A stretch of 64,000 nucleotides of DNA from contig CAZSUW010000003.1 of assembly GCA_964610115.1 (NCBI GenBank), positions 1 through 64,000 of the forward strand, given 5' to 3'. A program made the translations under genes and the position numbers. The DNA is from Litorimonas sp964610115 (GTDB lineage: Bacteria > Pseudomonadota > Alphaproteobacteria > Caulobacterales > Maricaulaceae). Under the pieces are notes generated by a model. That model worked only from the letters and a program-made list of their open reading frames with translations. It was not told where the DNA came from and ran no database searches. This document shows, one piece after another, positions 42,900 through 52,477 of the stretch (its first letter is position 1; the number at the start of each line of letters is the position of its first letter).

Positions 42900-45434
42900 A
42901 TGAACAGTTCAGTCGACAGTGTGAAATTGGCGGTCTCGCCGAAACCGGATGCCGGGCGGAGCTTTACGACCTGGGCTGGGTTGGTCCTGTTATTGGGTAT
43001 CGTGATCGCGGGTGTGGCGTGGTCCTTTTTATATTGGGACGAAATGACATCGGGCTTGCGTGTCCTGATTGTCGGTGCGTCGACAATGGCCGCCCTTTTG
43101 TTTGTTGGTCTTTTGATCATTATTCGTTCTGGCGAACAGGCAGATCGTCGTTCGGCGCGACGGGATGCAGTTTATGCCAATGCGTTTTTTGAAACGGTCC
43201 GTCCGCAACTTATTACGACCGGTGTGGACCACCAGCCGATCCACGCTAATCGCGCCTATCGGGATGTCGCGCGTAAGCTGGACGTTGAAATTGTCGGCGA
43301 GGCACCGCCATCGGTTGATCGCTTATTCCAAACCAATCAACCCGAAGGGTCTACCGCGATTTTTCGGTTGCATAATATGCATGCCGAGACACTTCGAGCG
43401 TCTGAAGAACTCGATCTTATCTTGCCGGATGGGACGCCATCGCGCTTTCGTATCACAGTGAGCCGCCTCAGCCCTGATCGCTCTGAATTACTCTGGCAGG
43501 TTGATGAAATCGCCAGTGAGGATGACGCGGCGGCGATGTTAGCCCGCGCGCCGATAGGCCTCTTCTCTGCCACGCAGGATGGACGCATTTTGTCCGTGAA
43601 TGATCGCCTGGAAAGCTGGCTGGGGGGACCAGACGCTTTGTCGCCGGCCCACATCAGTGAGTTCTTGGAAGAACCGGATATTCTTATAGGGAGTGAAGCC
43701 GCCCATGGCAAAACCGTCCGTAGCGATACGCGGATTATTACGCGCAAAGGCGTAGTCACGCCGGCCGTGCTAATCGCCCGATGGAATGCGACCGATACGG
43801 GGGAGCTTGTGGCGTCTGTGGCCCTTCACGGCCACGCCGCGAAGCCGGTTTCGCCTATCGTCGCGCCTGCCCCTATTGGGGCGCCTGGTCCCGCCCATCT
43901 TTCAGCAAAAGCCTCCGCAGCCCCGATCCCATTCGGCGTTTTGCAGATTGAAGGGACGTCTTTTGCGGACGCGACAGTGCGTTATGCCAATCGTGCCTTT
44001 GCGAATATGTCGGGCCTTGATGATGTTACGGGCCTGCCCTTTGTTGATTTATTTGATGGCAGCATTGGCCTTCCGCTAGCGGGGAAAACGTTTGCAGAGA
44101 TCGTCCAAACCGATCCGATCGATGTGACCCTGAATGGTAAAGAGCCATTGCCGGTTGCGCTTTATATCGCCGCTGAGCCCCAGCAAGCTGACCGCGTGAC
44201 GGCTTATCTTGTTGATGTCAGCGCGCGTCGGTCGCTGGAAAACCAGCTGCGGCAAAGTCAAAAGCTGCAAGCGATTGGCCAATTGGCCGCGGGCGTTGCG
44301 CATGATTTCAACAATCTGCTAACGGCTATACGTCTTAATACGGATGAATTGCTTCAACGACATCCCGTGGGCGATCCTAGCTATCCTGAACTTCAAAGCA
44401 TTAACGCAACAGGAGCCCGCGCTGCGGCTTTGGTGAAGAAGCTATTGGCCTTTTCCCGACAGCAAACGCGCCGGGCGGAACGTCTGGATGTATCAGAGGC
44501 TTTGTCTGATATGTATCTGACTTTGAAGCAAACACTTGGCGGCCAAGCACAGCTTGAATTGTCTCACGCGCGTGACCTACCGCGCGTGCTGGCGGATAAA
44601 AGCCAATTTGATAATGTTATCATGAATCTCTGCGTGAATGCGCGTGACGCGATGGAGGCGCAGGGGGGCGGGACAATTTCTATCGTCAGTGAGCGTGTCG
44701 ATCGAAATGCCATCGAAGATACGGCGCTGCTGACAGCCTTCGAAGCGTTTCCGACTGACGATATTGTCCGAATTAGTGTTTCTGACACAGGCACAGGTAT
44801 GACTGAGGCCGTTCAAGCCAAGATATTCGAACCCTTCTTTACGACGAAAGATCAGGGCAAGGGCACAGGTCTGGGGCTGGCGACGGTCTATGGGGTGATC
44901 CAGCAAAGTGGTGGACATTTGTCCGTGGATAGCATCCTTGGTGAGGGGACGACATTTAACATTTATCTTCCAGCGGCACCCGAATTGGGAGCGGAAGAAC
45001 AAGCCGTTGCCGCAGAGGCTGTGCAAAATGTCGAACGAAAGCCGGCTGATCTGGCTGGGCAGGGGAACATCCTATTTGTGGAAGATGAAGCGAGTGTGCG
45101 CGTGATTGCGGCCAAGAGCTTGCGAAAGCGTGGTTATACAGTGGTTGAGGCCGAAGACGGCGAAGAAGCGCTCGAAATTCTCGAAGACGCAGAAACACCT
45201 TTTGACATGCTTCTCTCTGATGTGGTGATGCCAGGTTTGGATGGCCCGGGCCTACTTCGGGCGGGTCGGCAATATCTTGGCGATGCGCGCATTGTCTTCA
45301 TTAGTGGCTATGCGGCGGAAAAGTTCTCTGATCTTCTCGCCGAAGAGCCCGATGTGACATTTCTTCCCAAACCATTCACCTTGGCGGAACTGGCGGAGAA
45401 AGTGAAAATGGAGATTGGCGAGGCGGCGCTTTAG
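42900..45434 (+). CDS. cckA: Cell-cycle hybrid histidine kinase CckA
   Basis: Hybrid kinase of 844 residues. Two membrane helices near the N-terminus (about residues 25-45 and 55-75) precede PAS-like regions. The DHp domain has GVAHDFNNLLT (phospho-accepting His468), and the ATPase domain has NLCVNARDAM, SDTGTGM, EPFFTTK and GTGLGLATVYG. A C-terminal receiver has the FVEDE acidic pocket and Asp774 in SDVVMPG. This is the CckA architecture, and the following recA-alaS order matches CckA loci. In Caulobacter, CckA feeds phosphate through ChpT to CtrA and CpdR. A GTG at 42894 is an alternative start. Confidence 0.92.
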   Translation: MNSSVDSVKLAVSPKPDAGRSFTTWAGLVLLLGIVIAGVAWSFLYWDEMTSGLRVLIVGASTMAALLFVGLLIIIRSGEQADRRSARRDAVYANAFFETVRPQLITTGVDHQPIHANRAYRDVARKLDVEIVGEAPPSVDRLFQTNQPEGSTAIFRLHNMHAETLRASEELDLILPDGTPSRFRITVSRLSPDRSELLWQVDEIASEDDAAAMLARAPIGLFSATQDGRILSVNDRLESWLGGPDALSPAHISEFLEEPDILIGSEAAHGKTVRSDTRIITRKGVVTPAVLIARWNATDTGELVASVALHGHAAKPVSPIVAPAPIGAPGPAHLSAKASAAPIPFGVLQIEGTSFADATVRYANRAFANMSGLDDVTGLPFVDLFDGSIGLPLAGKTFAEIVQTDPIDVTLNGKEPLPVALYIAAEPQQADRVTAYLVDVSARRSLENQLRQSQKLQAIGQLAAGVAHDFNNLLTAIRLNTDELLQRHPVGDPSYPELQSINATGARAAALVKKLLAFSRQQTRRAERLDVSEALSDMYLTLKQTLGGQAQLELSHARDLPRVLADKSQFDNVIMNLCVNARDAMEAQGGGTISIVSERVDRNAIEDTALLTAFEAFPTDDIVRISVSDTGTGMTEAVQAKIFEPFFTTKDQGKGTGLGLATVYGVIQQSGGHLSVDSILGEGTTFNIYLPAAPELGAEEQAVAAEAVQNVERKPADLAGQGNILFVEDEASVRVIAAKSLRKRGYTVVEAEDGEEALEILEDAETPFDMLLSDVVMPGLDGPGLLRAGRQYLGDARIVFISGYAAEKFSDLLAEEPDVTFLPKPFTLAELAEKVKMEIGEAAL

Positions 45435-45618
45435 GGTCTTTTGTGGTATTTCAATCATGTTATAACCCAACGTTGATTCAGGAATAAGTTCTCGAAACGT
45501 CGCTATTAAAGCCTAGTTTTAGGGTTGAGCTGAAATTAATTGGCACAAAATGATGTGTCGGTCAGACCTTTTTTTGGTGTAAATGGCACAATATATGGTG
45601 TGTTAAGACTATTTTCCT

Positions 45619-45633
45619 GTTCCATTTTTGTTC
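45619..45633 (+). promoter_or_regulatory. SOS box (LexA site) upstream of recA
   Basis: GTTC-CATTTTT-GTTC, an exact match to the GTTC-N7-GTTC direct repeat known as the LexA box of alphaproteobacteria, 118 bp before the recA start. It lies in a 317-bp gene-free stretch (45435-45751) that serves as the recA control region. A degenerate reverse-orientation copy, GAAC-N7-AAAC, lies at 45652-45666. No -10/-35 pair can be placed securely. Confidence 0.85.
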
Positions 45634-45751
45634 TTTTTTGTTGCAGGGCGAGAACAAATGTGAAACATGCGGATCAACGGCAGTCCAATAGCAGCCGATA
45701 CTTTCTGGGAATGTCGAAGGGCTCCGGCATTCTGCGATTGGAGATTTAAAC

Positions 45752-46858
45752 ATGGCACGTAACCGCACACCCCTTCAGGTCGTTGAAAAAGCGTCTGACA
45801 AAAATCGCTCAGCCGCCTTAGAGGCTGCCTTGTCCCAAATTGACCGGAGCTTCGGTAAAGGCTCTGTGATGAAGCTGGGTGAAAAGACCACAATGGATGT
45901 TGAAGCCATTTCTACGGGCTCTCTCGGTCTCGATATTGCCCTCGGTATAGGCGGTCTGCCCAAAGGCCGGATCATTGAAATTTATGGTCCAGAATCGTCC
46001 GGTAAAACAACGCTTACCCTGCACGCGATTGCAGAATGTCAGAAGGCCGGCGGTGTGGCGGCGTTCGTTGATGCCGAACACGCGCTGGATCCGGTTTATG
46101 CGGCCAAGCTCGGTGTCGACGTGAATGAGCTGCTGATCGCGCAACCCGATACGGGGGAGCAGGCGCTGGAAATCGCGGATACACTGGTCCGCTCTGGGGC
46201 GATTGATATTCTCGTCATTGATTCTGTCGCGGCGCTAACACCCCGCGCTGAACTTGAAGGCGACATGGGTGATAGCTTGCCTGGATTGCAGGCGCGCCTG
46301 ATGAGCCAGGCTCTGCGCAAGTTGACAGGGTCTATTTCCAAATCCGGCTGCATGGTGATCTTCATCAACCAAATCCGCATGAAAATTGGCGTGATGTATG
46401 GCTCGCCTGAAACGACGACAGGCGGGAATGCGTTGAAATTCTATAGCTCGGTTCGCTTGGATATTCGTCGTATTGGCGCGATTAAAAACCGCGACGAGGT
46501 GGTGGGTAATCAGACGCGCGTAAAAGTGGTCAAGAACAAGGTCGCCCCGCCCTTCCGTCAGGTTGAATTCGACATCATGTATGGCGAAGGGATCTCCAAG
46601 ACGGGCGAATTAATCGACATGGGCGTGATGGCCGATGTCATTCAGAAGGCCGGGTCGTGGTATTCTTATGGTGATGAGCGTATTGGACAGGGGCGTGAAA
46701 ACGTCCGGACATTCTTGAAAGATAATCCGGACATTATGGCCGAGATCGAGAATAAAATTCTGCGTGAAAAAGGCCTGTTGGATGACGAACTCCTCATGCC
46801 CAAAGACGAGCAGGTCGTTGATGACGGCGAAGCGCCACGGCTTGAAATGGGCGCGTAA
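45752..46858 (+). CDS. recA: Recombinase RecA
   Basis: Recombinase of 368 residues for homologous repair and SOS induction. Walker A GPESSGKT is at residues 79-86, ILVIDSVAAL is Walker B, loop L1 is EGDMGDSLPGLQARLMSQAL, and L2 is MKIGVMYGSPETTTGGNALKFY. The acidic C-terminus (DEQVVDDGEAP) is typical. The start follows GGAGATTT. Preceded by an SOS box, followed by a strong terminator. Confidence 0.98.
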   Translation: MARNRTPLQVVEKASDKNRSAALEAALSQIDRSFGKGSVMKLGEKTTMDVEAISTGSLGLDIALGIGGLPKGRIIEIYGPESSGKTTLTLHAIAECQKAGGVAAFVDAEHALDPVYAAKLGVDVNELLIAQPDTGEQALEIADTLVRSGAIDILVIDSVAALTPRAELEGDMGDSLPGLQARLMSQALRKLTGSISKSGCMVIFINQIRMKIGVMYGSPETTTGGNALKFYSSVRLDIRRIGAIKNRDEVVGNQTRVKVVKNKVAPPFRQVEFDIMYGEGISKTGELIDMGVMADVIQKAGSWYSYGDERIGQGRENVRTFLKDNPDIMAEIENKILREKGLLDDELLMPKDEQVVDDGEAPRLEMGA

Positions 46859-46900
46859 GGCAAAAGGCGGAGTTGCCGCCAAAACCCGATATGTTGAAGT

Positions 46901-46933
46901 GAGCGCGGTCAGGAAGCTGACCGCGCTCTCTTT
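46901..46933 (+). terminator. Intrinsic terminator after recA
   Basis: Perfect 11-bp stem GAGCGCGGTCA / TGACCGCGCTC with a GGAAGC loop, followed by TCTTTGT. It lies 43 bp after the recA stop and before the alaS leader. Confidence 0.82.
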
Positions 46934-47024
46934 GTGGTGCGAAAGATAAAATGAGACGCCGCTTTGCGGGTTCGTGCCGCTATCGCTGCTTGTCGGCAAG
47001 CACCGCCCTGCTATAGCGCCCGCT

Positions 47025-49676
47025 ATGACTTCACTTGCTGATATTCGCGCTCAGTTTCTCGATTATTTTGGGGCTCAGGATCACGCGGTTCTGCCGTCTG
47101 CTCCCCTTGTACCTCAAGACGATCCAACGTTACTTTTCGTGAATGCCGGCATGGTCCCGTTCAAAGATAATTTTACCGGCGTTCGGACCCCGGACAGTCC
47201 GCGTGCGACGACGTCTCAAAAATGCGTCCGCGCAGGCGGAAAGCATAATGATCTGGACAATGTCGGCTATACGGCGCGGCATCATACTTTTTTTGAAATG
47301 CTCGGGAATTTCAGTTTCGGTGATTATTTCAAAGAGCGGGCCATCCACCATGCGTGGGAATTGGTGACACGTGACTACGGGCTACCAAAAGATAAGTTGC
47401 TCGTTACGGTCTATCACACGGATGATGAAGCCTTTGATCTTTGGCGCAAAATAGCAGGCCTTTCAGAAGACCGGATTATTCGCATTCCCACGTCCGATAA
47501 TTTCTGGGCGATGGGGGACACGGGACCCTGCGGACCCTGTAGCGAAATTTTCTTCGATCATGGACCTTCTATCGCGGGTGGCCCGCCCGGATCGCCGGAT
47601 GAAGACGGCGATCGCTTCATTGAAATCTGGAACCTTGTTTTCATGCAGTTCGAGCGCGCGTTTGGTAAAGACGGAGACATCGTACAGAGCGATCTGCCCA
47701 AGCCGTCTATTGATACCGGCATGGGCTTGGAACGGATTGCGGCGATCCTCCAAGGCGAACACGATAATTACGATACGGATTTGTTCAAAACACTAATTAA
47801 TGCGTCTGTTGAACTTACCGGCGTGAAAGCGGAAGGCGAGGCGAAATTCAGTCACCGTGTTATTGCTGATCATCTCCGCTCGTGTTCCTTCCTAATGGCG
47901 GATGGGGTGAGCCCGTCGAATGAGGGGCGCGGCTATGTTTTGCGCCGCATCATGCGTCGGGCCATGCGTCATGCGCATATTCTGGGCGCGAAAGACCCGC
48001 TAATGCACCGCTTGGTGCCGACATTGGTTGCCGAAATGGGCGATCATTTCACAGAGTTGCAACGTGCCCAAGCCAGTGTGGAGGCGACATTCCTGCAAGA
48101 GGAAGAACGGTTCCGCCGCACGCTGGGTCGTGGCATGGGTCTGTTGGAAGAGGCGACTGAGGGCATGGGCGAGGGCGGCACGCTGCCTGGCGAAACCGCG
48201 TTCAAACTCTATGATACCTATGGTTTTCCGTTGGATCTGACCCAAGATGCCCTGCGCAGTCGCGGCATTAGTGTTGACGTGCAAGGCTTTGAAAAAGCGA
48301 TGGAAAAGCAGCGCGCACAGAGCCAAGCCGATGGCGGTAAGTTTGCGGGTGATGGTGGCGACGAAGTCTTTAAAGCCATTCGCGAAGAAAGTGGTGCGAC
48401 CGACTTTACGGGCTACGATCAACTCTCTGAAGATCATGCCGTCACAGCTATCTTGCAAGACAATGAGCGTGTGAAAACAGCCAAGCCTGGCCCGATAATG
48501 TTTCTGACGAAGGCTACGCCATTTTATGCAGAAAGTGGTGGCCAAGCGGGCGATCGCGGTGTCGCGCTATTCCCGAATGGCGCGCGGGTCGAGATTACGG
48601 ATGTTCAGAAAAAAGCGGGTGATCTACACGTTCATATCGGCACCCTTTCTGGCGAGATAAGTGTTGGCGATGTCGCAACGATCAGCGTTGATCCTAATAT
48701 TCGCGAACGCACGAAGCATAACCACTCCGCCACTCATATTATGCACGAAGCGCTCCGCCGTGTTCTCGGCGATCACGTCACGCAAAAGGGGCAGATGGTG
48801 GATGGAGACCGCATTCGTTTCGACATCAGCCATGGCGGCGCTATTACCCGTGAGGAGCTGGCAAAGGTCGAAGACGAAGTAAACGCGATCATTCAGCAGA
48901 ATGCGCCGGTAGAGACAAAGCTAATGGCCCCAGACGAGGCGATTGCGGCGGGCGCGATGGCATTGTTTGGGGAGAAGTACGGCGATGAAGTTCGCGTTTT
49001 AGCGCTGGGTAAAGACCCTGATGGGTCTGATTATTCCGTGGAGCTTTGCGGCGGAACCCATGTCGAGCGGACAGGCGACATTGCCCTTTTCAAAATCGTC
49101 TCAGAAGGCGCGGTTGCGGCGGGCATTCGTCGCGTTGAAGCGGTGACTGGCGAGGCAGCGCGCCAATATCTTGAAGCGCAAGCCGGTCTCGCGCGCGCGG
49201 CGGCCGATACGCTAAAGGCAAAGCCAGAGGATATTCCAGCCCGCCTAGAGGCGCTGCTTTCGGAACGAAAACAGCTTGAAAAAGATTTGGCGGAAGCGCG
49301 TAAGCAATTAGCGCTTGGGGGCGGCGGGGCGGCTGCATCGGGCCCGGAAGAGATTGGCGGGACGCCTTTCATGGGTCGTGTGTTACACGGGATCAGCGGA
49401 AAAGAACTGCGGCCGATGATGAATGAGCAGCTTACGCAGCTTGGCTCAGGTGTTGTTGCCTTTGTTGCGGTGGATGGCCCGAAAGTCGCGGTTGCGGTCG
49501 CTGTCTCTGATGATCTGACGGGCAATCTCTCTGCCGTGGATTTGGTCAATGCGGGAGCGGCGGAAGTCGGCGGCCGAGGCGGGGGTAAACCCGGCATGGC
49601 GCAAGCTGGGGGTGGCAAGCCGGAAGGTGCCGATGCCGCGCTCGACGCGATCAAGGCGAAGTTGTCCGGCGGTTAA
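47025..49676 (+). CDS. alaS: Alanine--tRNA ligase
   Basis: Class II synthetase of 883 residues. The aminoacylation domain is at about residues 1-450 (RATTSQKCVRAGGKHNDLDNVG and RHHTFFEMLGNFSFGDYF). The editing domain has NHSATHIMH and CGGTHVERTGDI for metal binding. The C-terminal part is Gly-rich (GGRGGGKPGMAQAGGGKPEG), implicated in tetramerisation or tRNA contact. The frame is open to 46974 but the MTSLADIRAQFLDYF start at 47025 fits the family. The stop overlaps the convergent dehydratase gene by four bases. Confidence 0.97.
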   Translation: MTSLADIRAQFLDYFGAQDHAVLPSAPLVPQDDPTLLFVNAGMVPFKDNFTGVRTPDSPRATTSQKCVRAGGKHNDLDNVGYTARHHTFFEMLGNFSFGDYFKERAIHHAWELVTRDYGLPKDKLLVTVYHTDDEAFDLWRKIAGLSEDRIIRIPTSDNFWAMGDTGPCGPCSEIFFDHGPSIAGGPPGSPDEDGDRFIEIWNLVFMQFERAFGKDGDIVQSDLPKPSIDTGMGLERIAAILQGEHDNYDTDLFKTLINASVELTGVKAEGEAKFSHRVIADHLRSCSFLMADGVSPSNEGRGYVLRRIMRRAMRHAHILGAKDPLMHRLVPTLVAEMGDHFTELQRAQASVEATFLQEEERFRRTLGRGMGLLEEATEGMGEGGTLPGETAFKLYDTYGFPLDLTQDALRSRGISVDVQGFEKAMEKQRAQSQADGGKFAGDGGDEVFKAIREESGATDFTGYDQLSEDHAVTAILQDNERVKTAKPGPIMFLTKATPFYAESGGQAGDRGVALFPNGARVEITDVQKKAGDLHVHIGTLSGEISVGDVATISVDPNIRERTKHNHSATHIMHEALRRVLGDHVTQKGQMVDGDRIRFDISHGGAITREELAKVEDEVNAIIQQNAPVETKLMAPDEAIAAGAMALFGEKYGDEVRVLALGKDPDGSDYSVELCGGTHVERTGDIALFKIVSEGAVAAGIRRVEAVTGEAARQYLEAQAGLARAAADTLKAKPEDIPARLEALLSERKQLEKDLAEARKQLALGGGGAAASGPEEIGGTPFMGRVLHGISGKELRPMMNEQLTQLGSGVVAFVAVDGPKVAVAVAVSDDLTGNLSAVDLVNAGAAEVGGRGGGKPGMAQAGGGKPEGADAALDAIKAKLSGG

Positions 49677-50644
49677 GCGCTGGCTAAGGCTTGTGCCAAG
49701 ACATCGGGGTCAACATTGCCACCTGAGAGGGTGACCGCAACGCGATGAATATCACATGGCAAGTCCCGGAATAAAACGGCGGCCAATGCGGCCGCGCCAC
49801 CGGGTTCTAGCGTGACGTCGTAATGTTCATGCGCAAGACGGATCGCCTCAAGACATTCTTTGTCGGTCACATCAAAAACACCAGCTAAGTGCTTGGAATT
49901 GATCGGCCAGGTTAGCTCGCCAGGTGTCGGTGTCATTATCGCGTCGCAGAGTGTAGACGGGGCGTTGTCTTTAATCCGAAGGCGGACTCCGGCTGCAAGA
50001 CTACGTTGGTGATCGTTATAGTGCTCAGGCTCGGCGCCAAAGATTTTCGTCTTTGGGCTTTTTTGCGTCAGGGCGAGCGTAATACCGGCACACAGTCCGC
50101 CGCCGCCCATACAGACAATGACGGCATCAAAGTCGATGCTACTACGCGCGATTTCCAGCCCGACAGTGCCTTGGCCAGCGATAATGTAGGGGTCGTCATA
50201 GGAGGGGACGAGGATGCGTCCATCACGTTCGGCGATATGTGCAGCAATCTCCTCTCGGCTTTCAGTCCCGCGATCGTAGTAAACAATCTGCGCCCCATCA
50301 GCTTCTACGCCTGCAACTTTTACTTTTGGAGCGTCAAAGGGCATGACGATGATGGCGTCGATATCGAGTTCTTTCGCCGCGCGGGCGACCCCTTGTGCAT
50401 GATTGCCAGAGGAGAATGCGACAACACCGCGTTTCTTCTCGTCTGTTGTCATAGCGCTAAGGCGATTGCGCGCGCCCCGATATTTGAACGCGCCGACATG
50501 TTGTAGGCATTCGGCTTTGGCATGAACTTCAACGCCGGCAATAGCGTCAATGATAGCGCTGTGAAGGAGTGGGGTTTTCACGGCAAAGCCTTTAATGCGG
50601 CTCTCTGCCGCGAGAACATCTGCGAATGTTGGCTGCTCACCCAT
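49673..50644 (-). CDS. Threonine/serine dehydratase-type PLP enzyme
   Basis: Fold-type II PLP enzyme of 323 residues: GAFKYRGARNRL holds the Schiff-base lysine, SSGNHAQGVA binds the cofactor phosphate region, and MGGGGLCAG is the Gly-rich loop. Length without a C-terminal ACT domain fits catabolic threonine ammonia-lyase or serine racemase/dehydratase-like enzymes rather than full-length biosynthetic IlvA. Which substrate it prefers cannot be decided from sequence. It may be a second threonine-consuming route besides kbl-tdh. Divergent from the acyl-CoA synthetase. Confidence 0.88.
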   Translation of the reverse strand: MGEQPTFADVLAAESRIKGFAVKTPLLHSAIIDAIAGVEVHAKAECLQHVGAFKYRGARNRLSAMTTDEKKRGVVAFSSGNHAQGVARAAKELDIDAIIVMPFDAPKVKVAGVEADGAQIVYYDRGTESREEIAAHIAERDGRILVPSYDDPYIIAGQGTVGLEIARSSIDFDAVIVCMGGGGLCAGITLALTQKSPKTKIFGAEPEHYNDHQRSLAAGVRLRIKDNAPSTLCDAIMTPTPGELTWPINSKHLAGVFDVTDKECLEAIRLAHEHYDVTLEPGGAAALAAVLFRDLPCDIHRVAVTLSGGNVDPDVLAQALASA

Positions 50645-50722
50645 TGACCCTCGTTAGCAGCTGTCGCAAACCCCTCACAACGTAAAAAACGTTTGTAACA
50701 ACGACTAACCGGGGAGCCTGCT

Positions 50723-52348
50723 ATGCAAGGCCTGATGATGAGCCACGCGCTCATGATTTCCGATCTCATCGAACACGCTGCCGAGGTGCATCGCGATCGA
50801 GAGATTTACACGCTCGAAACCGATGGCACTGAACATCGCTATAATTGGGCGGACTGCGCTGCGCGCGTGCGCAAACTGGCCAATGCTCTGCTGGCAGCGG
50901 GCGTCAAGAAAGGCGATCGGATCGCAACGATTGCGTGGAATAATTATCGGCACGTTGAGATCTATTATGCGGTCAGTTCGATTGGCGCGATCGTGCACAC
51001 GATCAATCCGCGTCTGAAGCCAGAACAGATTGCTTGGATGGTCAACCATGCGGAAGATCGATATGTCTGTTTTGACACGACCTTTGCCCCGATTGCTGCG
51101 GGCATCCAGAAGGCGTGTCCAAGCGTTGAGAAATGGGTCAGCCTGACAGACGAAGCGGGCAAGCCGGACAGCGTACCGTTTGCCATCGCCTATGAAGACT
51201 TTATTGCAGACGCCTTAGAGACGATCGAATGGGAACGATTTGATGAGAATACGGCGTGTACGCTTTGCTACACGTCAGGCACAACAGGGGATCCCAAGGG
51301 GGTTCTTTACAGCCATCGTTCAACGATATTGCACGCTATGGCGGGATGTCAGAAGGATGTAATTGGTGCGGGTGGCGCTGATACGATCCTCGCCGTCGTC
51401 CCTATGTTCCACGTCAGTGCGTGGGGTCTGGTTTACTCCGCCGCCATGGTGGGCGCGAAACTTGTGTTGCCCGGTCCAGGGCTCGATGGGGCGAACCTGT
51501 CGCGCATGATTAATCAGGAAGGCGTGACCTTGATGGCGGGTGTGCCAACAGTCTGGCTCGGTATTTACAATCACTGCAAGGCGGAAGGTATCAACCTAAC
51601 CACAGTGAAGAAGGCATTGGTGGGCGGATCGGCGCTGCCGGAAAGTCTGTTGCGCGCTTATGAGCAAGACCTCGGAATTCCGATGCAGCAAGGCTGGGGC
51701 ATGACGGAAACATCGCCACTCGGTTCGACCTATTGCCCGCATCACACGACGGATCTCGACGATTACGAAGCGACAGTGCCGCATAAACTGCTGGCGGGTC
51801 GTCGGATTTACGGCGTCGATATGCGGATCGTCGATGATGAAGGTAACATCCTGCCTGTAGACGGCGAGGCGACAGGTCATTTGCAAGTGCGTGGCCCTTG
51901 GGTGGCGTCTGGTTATTTCAAAGGCGCAGGCGCTGATAGCTTCACAGATGATGGTTGGTTCGCGACGGGTGATGTGTCGGCGCTACACCCGCAAGGCTAT
52001 ATGGAGATCACGGACCGCTCAAAAGATGTCATCAAATCCGGTGGCGAATGGGTCAGTTCTATCGAAGTTGAAAATGCGGCGATGGATCACCCCGATGTGG
52101 CCATGGCGGCCTGTATTGGCGTGCGTCATGAAAAGTGGCAGGAACGCCCGCTTCTCATCGTCATGCCTGTGCCCGGCAAGCAGCCTAATGAAGCGGAAAT
52201 CCGCGACTGCATTGGCGCAAAATGCGCGAAGTGGTGGATGCCGGATGAAATCGTCTATCAAGACGAGCTGCCCTTGGGCGCAACGGGCAAGGTGCTGAAA
52301 CGAGAGCTTAAAAAGGTCTACGCCGAGCAATATGAGAAAGCGTCCTAG
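50723..52348 (+). CDS. Acyl-CoA synthetase (fatty-acid--CoA ligase)
   Basis: Adenylate-forming enzyme of 541 residues that activates fatty acids to acyl-CoA. The AMP-binding motif is CYTSGTTGDPKGVLYSHRS, followed by QQGWGMTETSP, the WFATGDVSALHPQGYMEITDR hinge and a final GKVLKREL with the catalytic lysine. The N-terminus (GLM...LMISDLIEHAA) matches medium/long-chain FadD-like proteins of alphaproteobacteria. Chain-length preference is not visible. Single gene with its own terminator. Confidence 0.93.
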   Translation: MQGLMMSHALMISDLIEHAAEVHRDREIYTLETDGTEHRYNWADCAARVRKLANALLAAGVKKGDRIATIAWNNYRHVEIYYAVSSIGAIVHTINPRLKPEQIAWMVNHAEDRYVCFDTTFAPIAAGIQKACPSVEKWVSLTDEAGKPDSVPFAIAYEDFIADALETIEWERFDENTACTLCYTSGTTGDPKGVLYSHRSTILHAMAGCQKDVIGAGGADTILAVVPMFHVSAWGLVYSAAMVGAKLVLPGPGLDGANLSRMINQEGVTLMAGVPTVWLGIYNHCKAEGINLTTVKKALVGGSALPESLLRAYEQDLGIPMQQGWGMTETSPLGSTYCPHHTTDLDDYEATVPHKLLAGRRIYGVDMRIVDDEGNILPVDGEATGHLQVRGPWVASGYFKGAGADSFTDDGWFATGDVSALHPQGYMEITDRSKDVIKSGGEWVSSIEVENAAMDHPDVAMAACIGVRHEKWQERPLLIVMPVPGKQPNEAEIRDCIGAKCAKWWMPDEIVYQDELPLGATGKVLKRELKKVYAEQYEKAS

Positions 52349-52374
52349 GGAAGGCGAATGGACGAAAAGAAAAG

Positions 52375-52400
52375 CCCGGTGTTCGCGCCGGGTTTTTTAT
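52375..52400 (+). terminator. Intrinsic terminator after the acyl-CoA synthetase gene
   Basis: Stem CCCGG / CCGGG with a TGTTCGCG loop, an A-rich left flank and six T on the right. It lies 26 bp after the stop; the A run upstream may also let it act for the convergent MFS gene. Confidence 0.82.
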
Positions 52401-52477
52401 TGGTGAGGGGATAGATCGCGCCTTCTCATCGCGGGCGTGGCGATACACGTCTTTCGCGAAGTGATGTGGTTCACTTT

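Noticed and set aside
45540..45749. Rightward open frame of 69 codons before recA
   Set aside because: It covers the SOS box and recA control region, starts with TTG and gives an irregular product; best read as non-coding.
49031..49654. Leftward open frame of 207 codons inside alaS
   Set aside because: It is a GC-skewed shadow of the alaS C-terminal region; the sense frame carries clear AlaS motifs (CGGTH and others).
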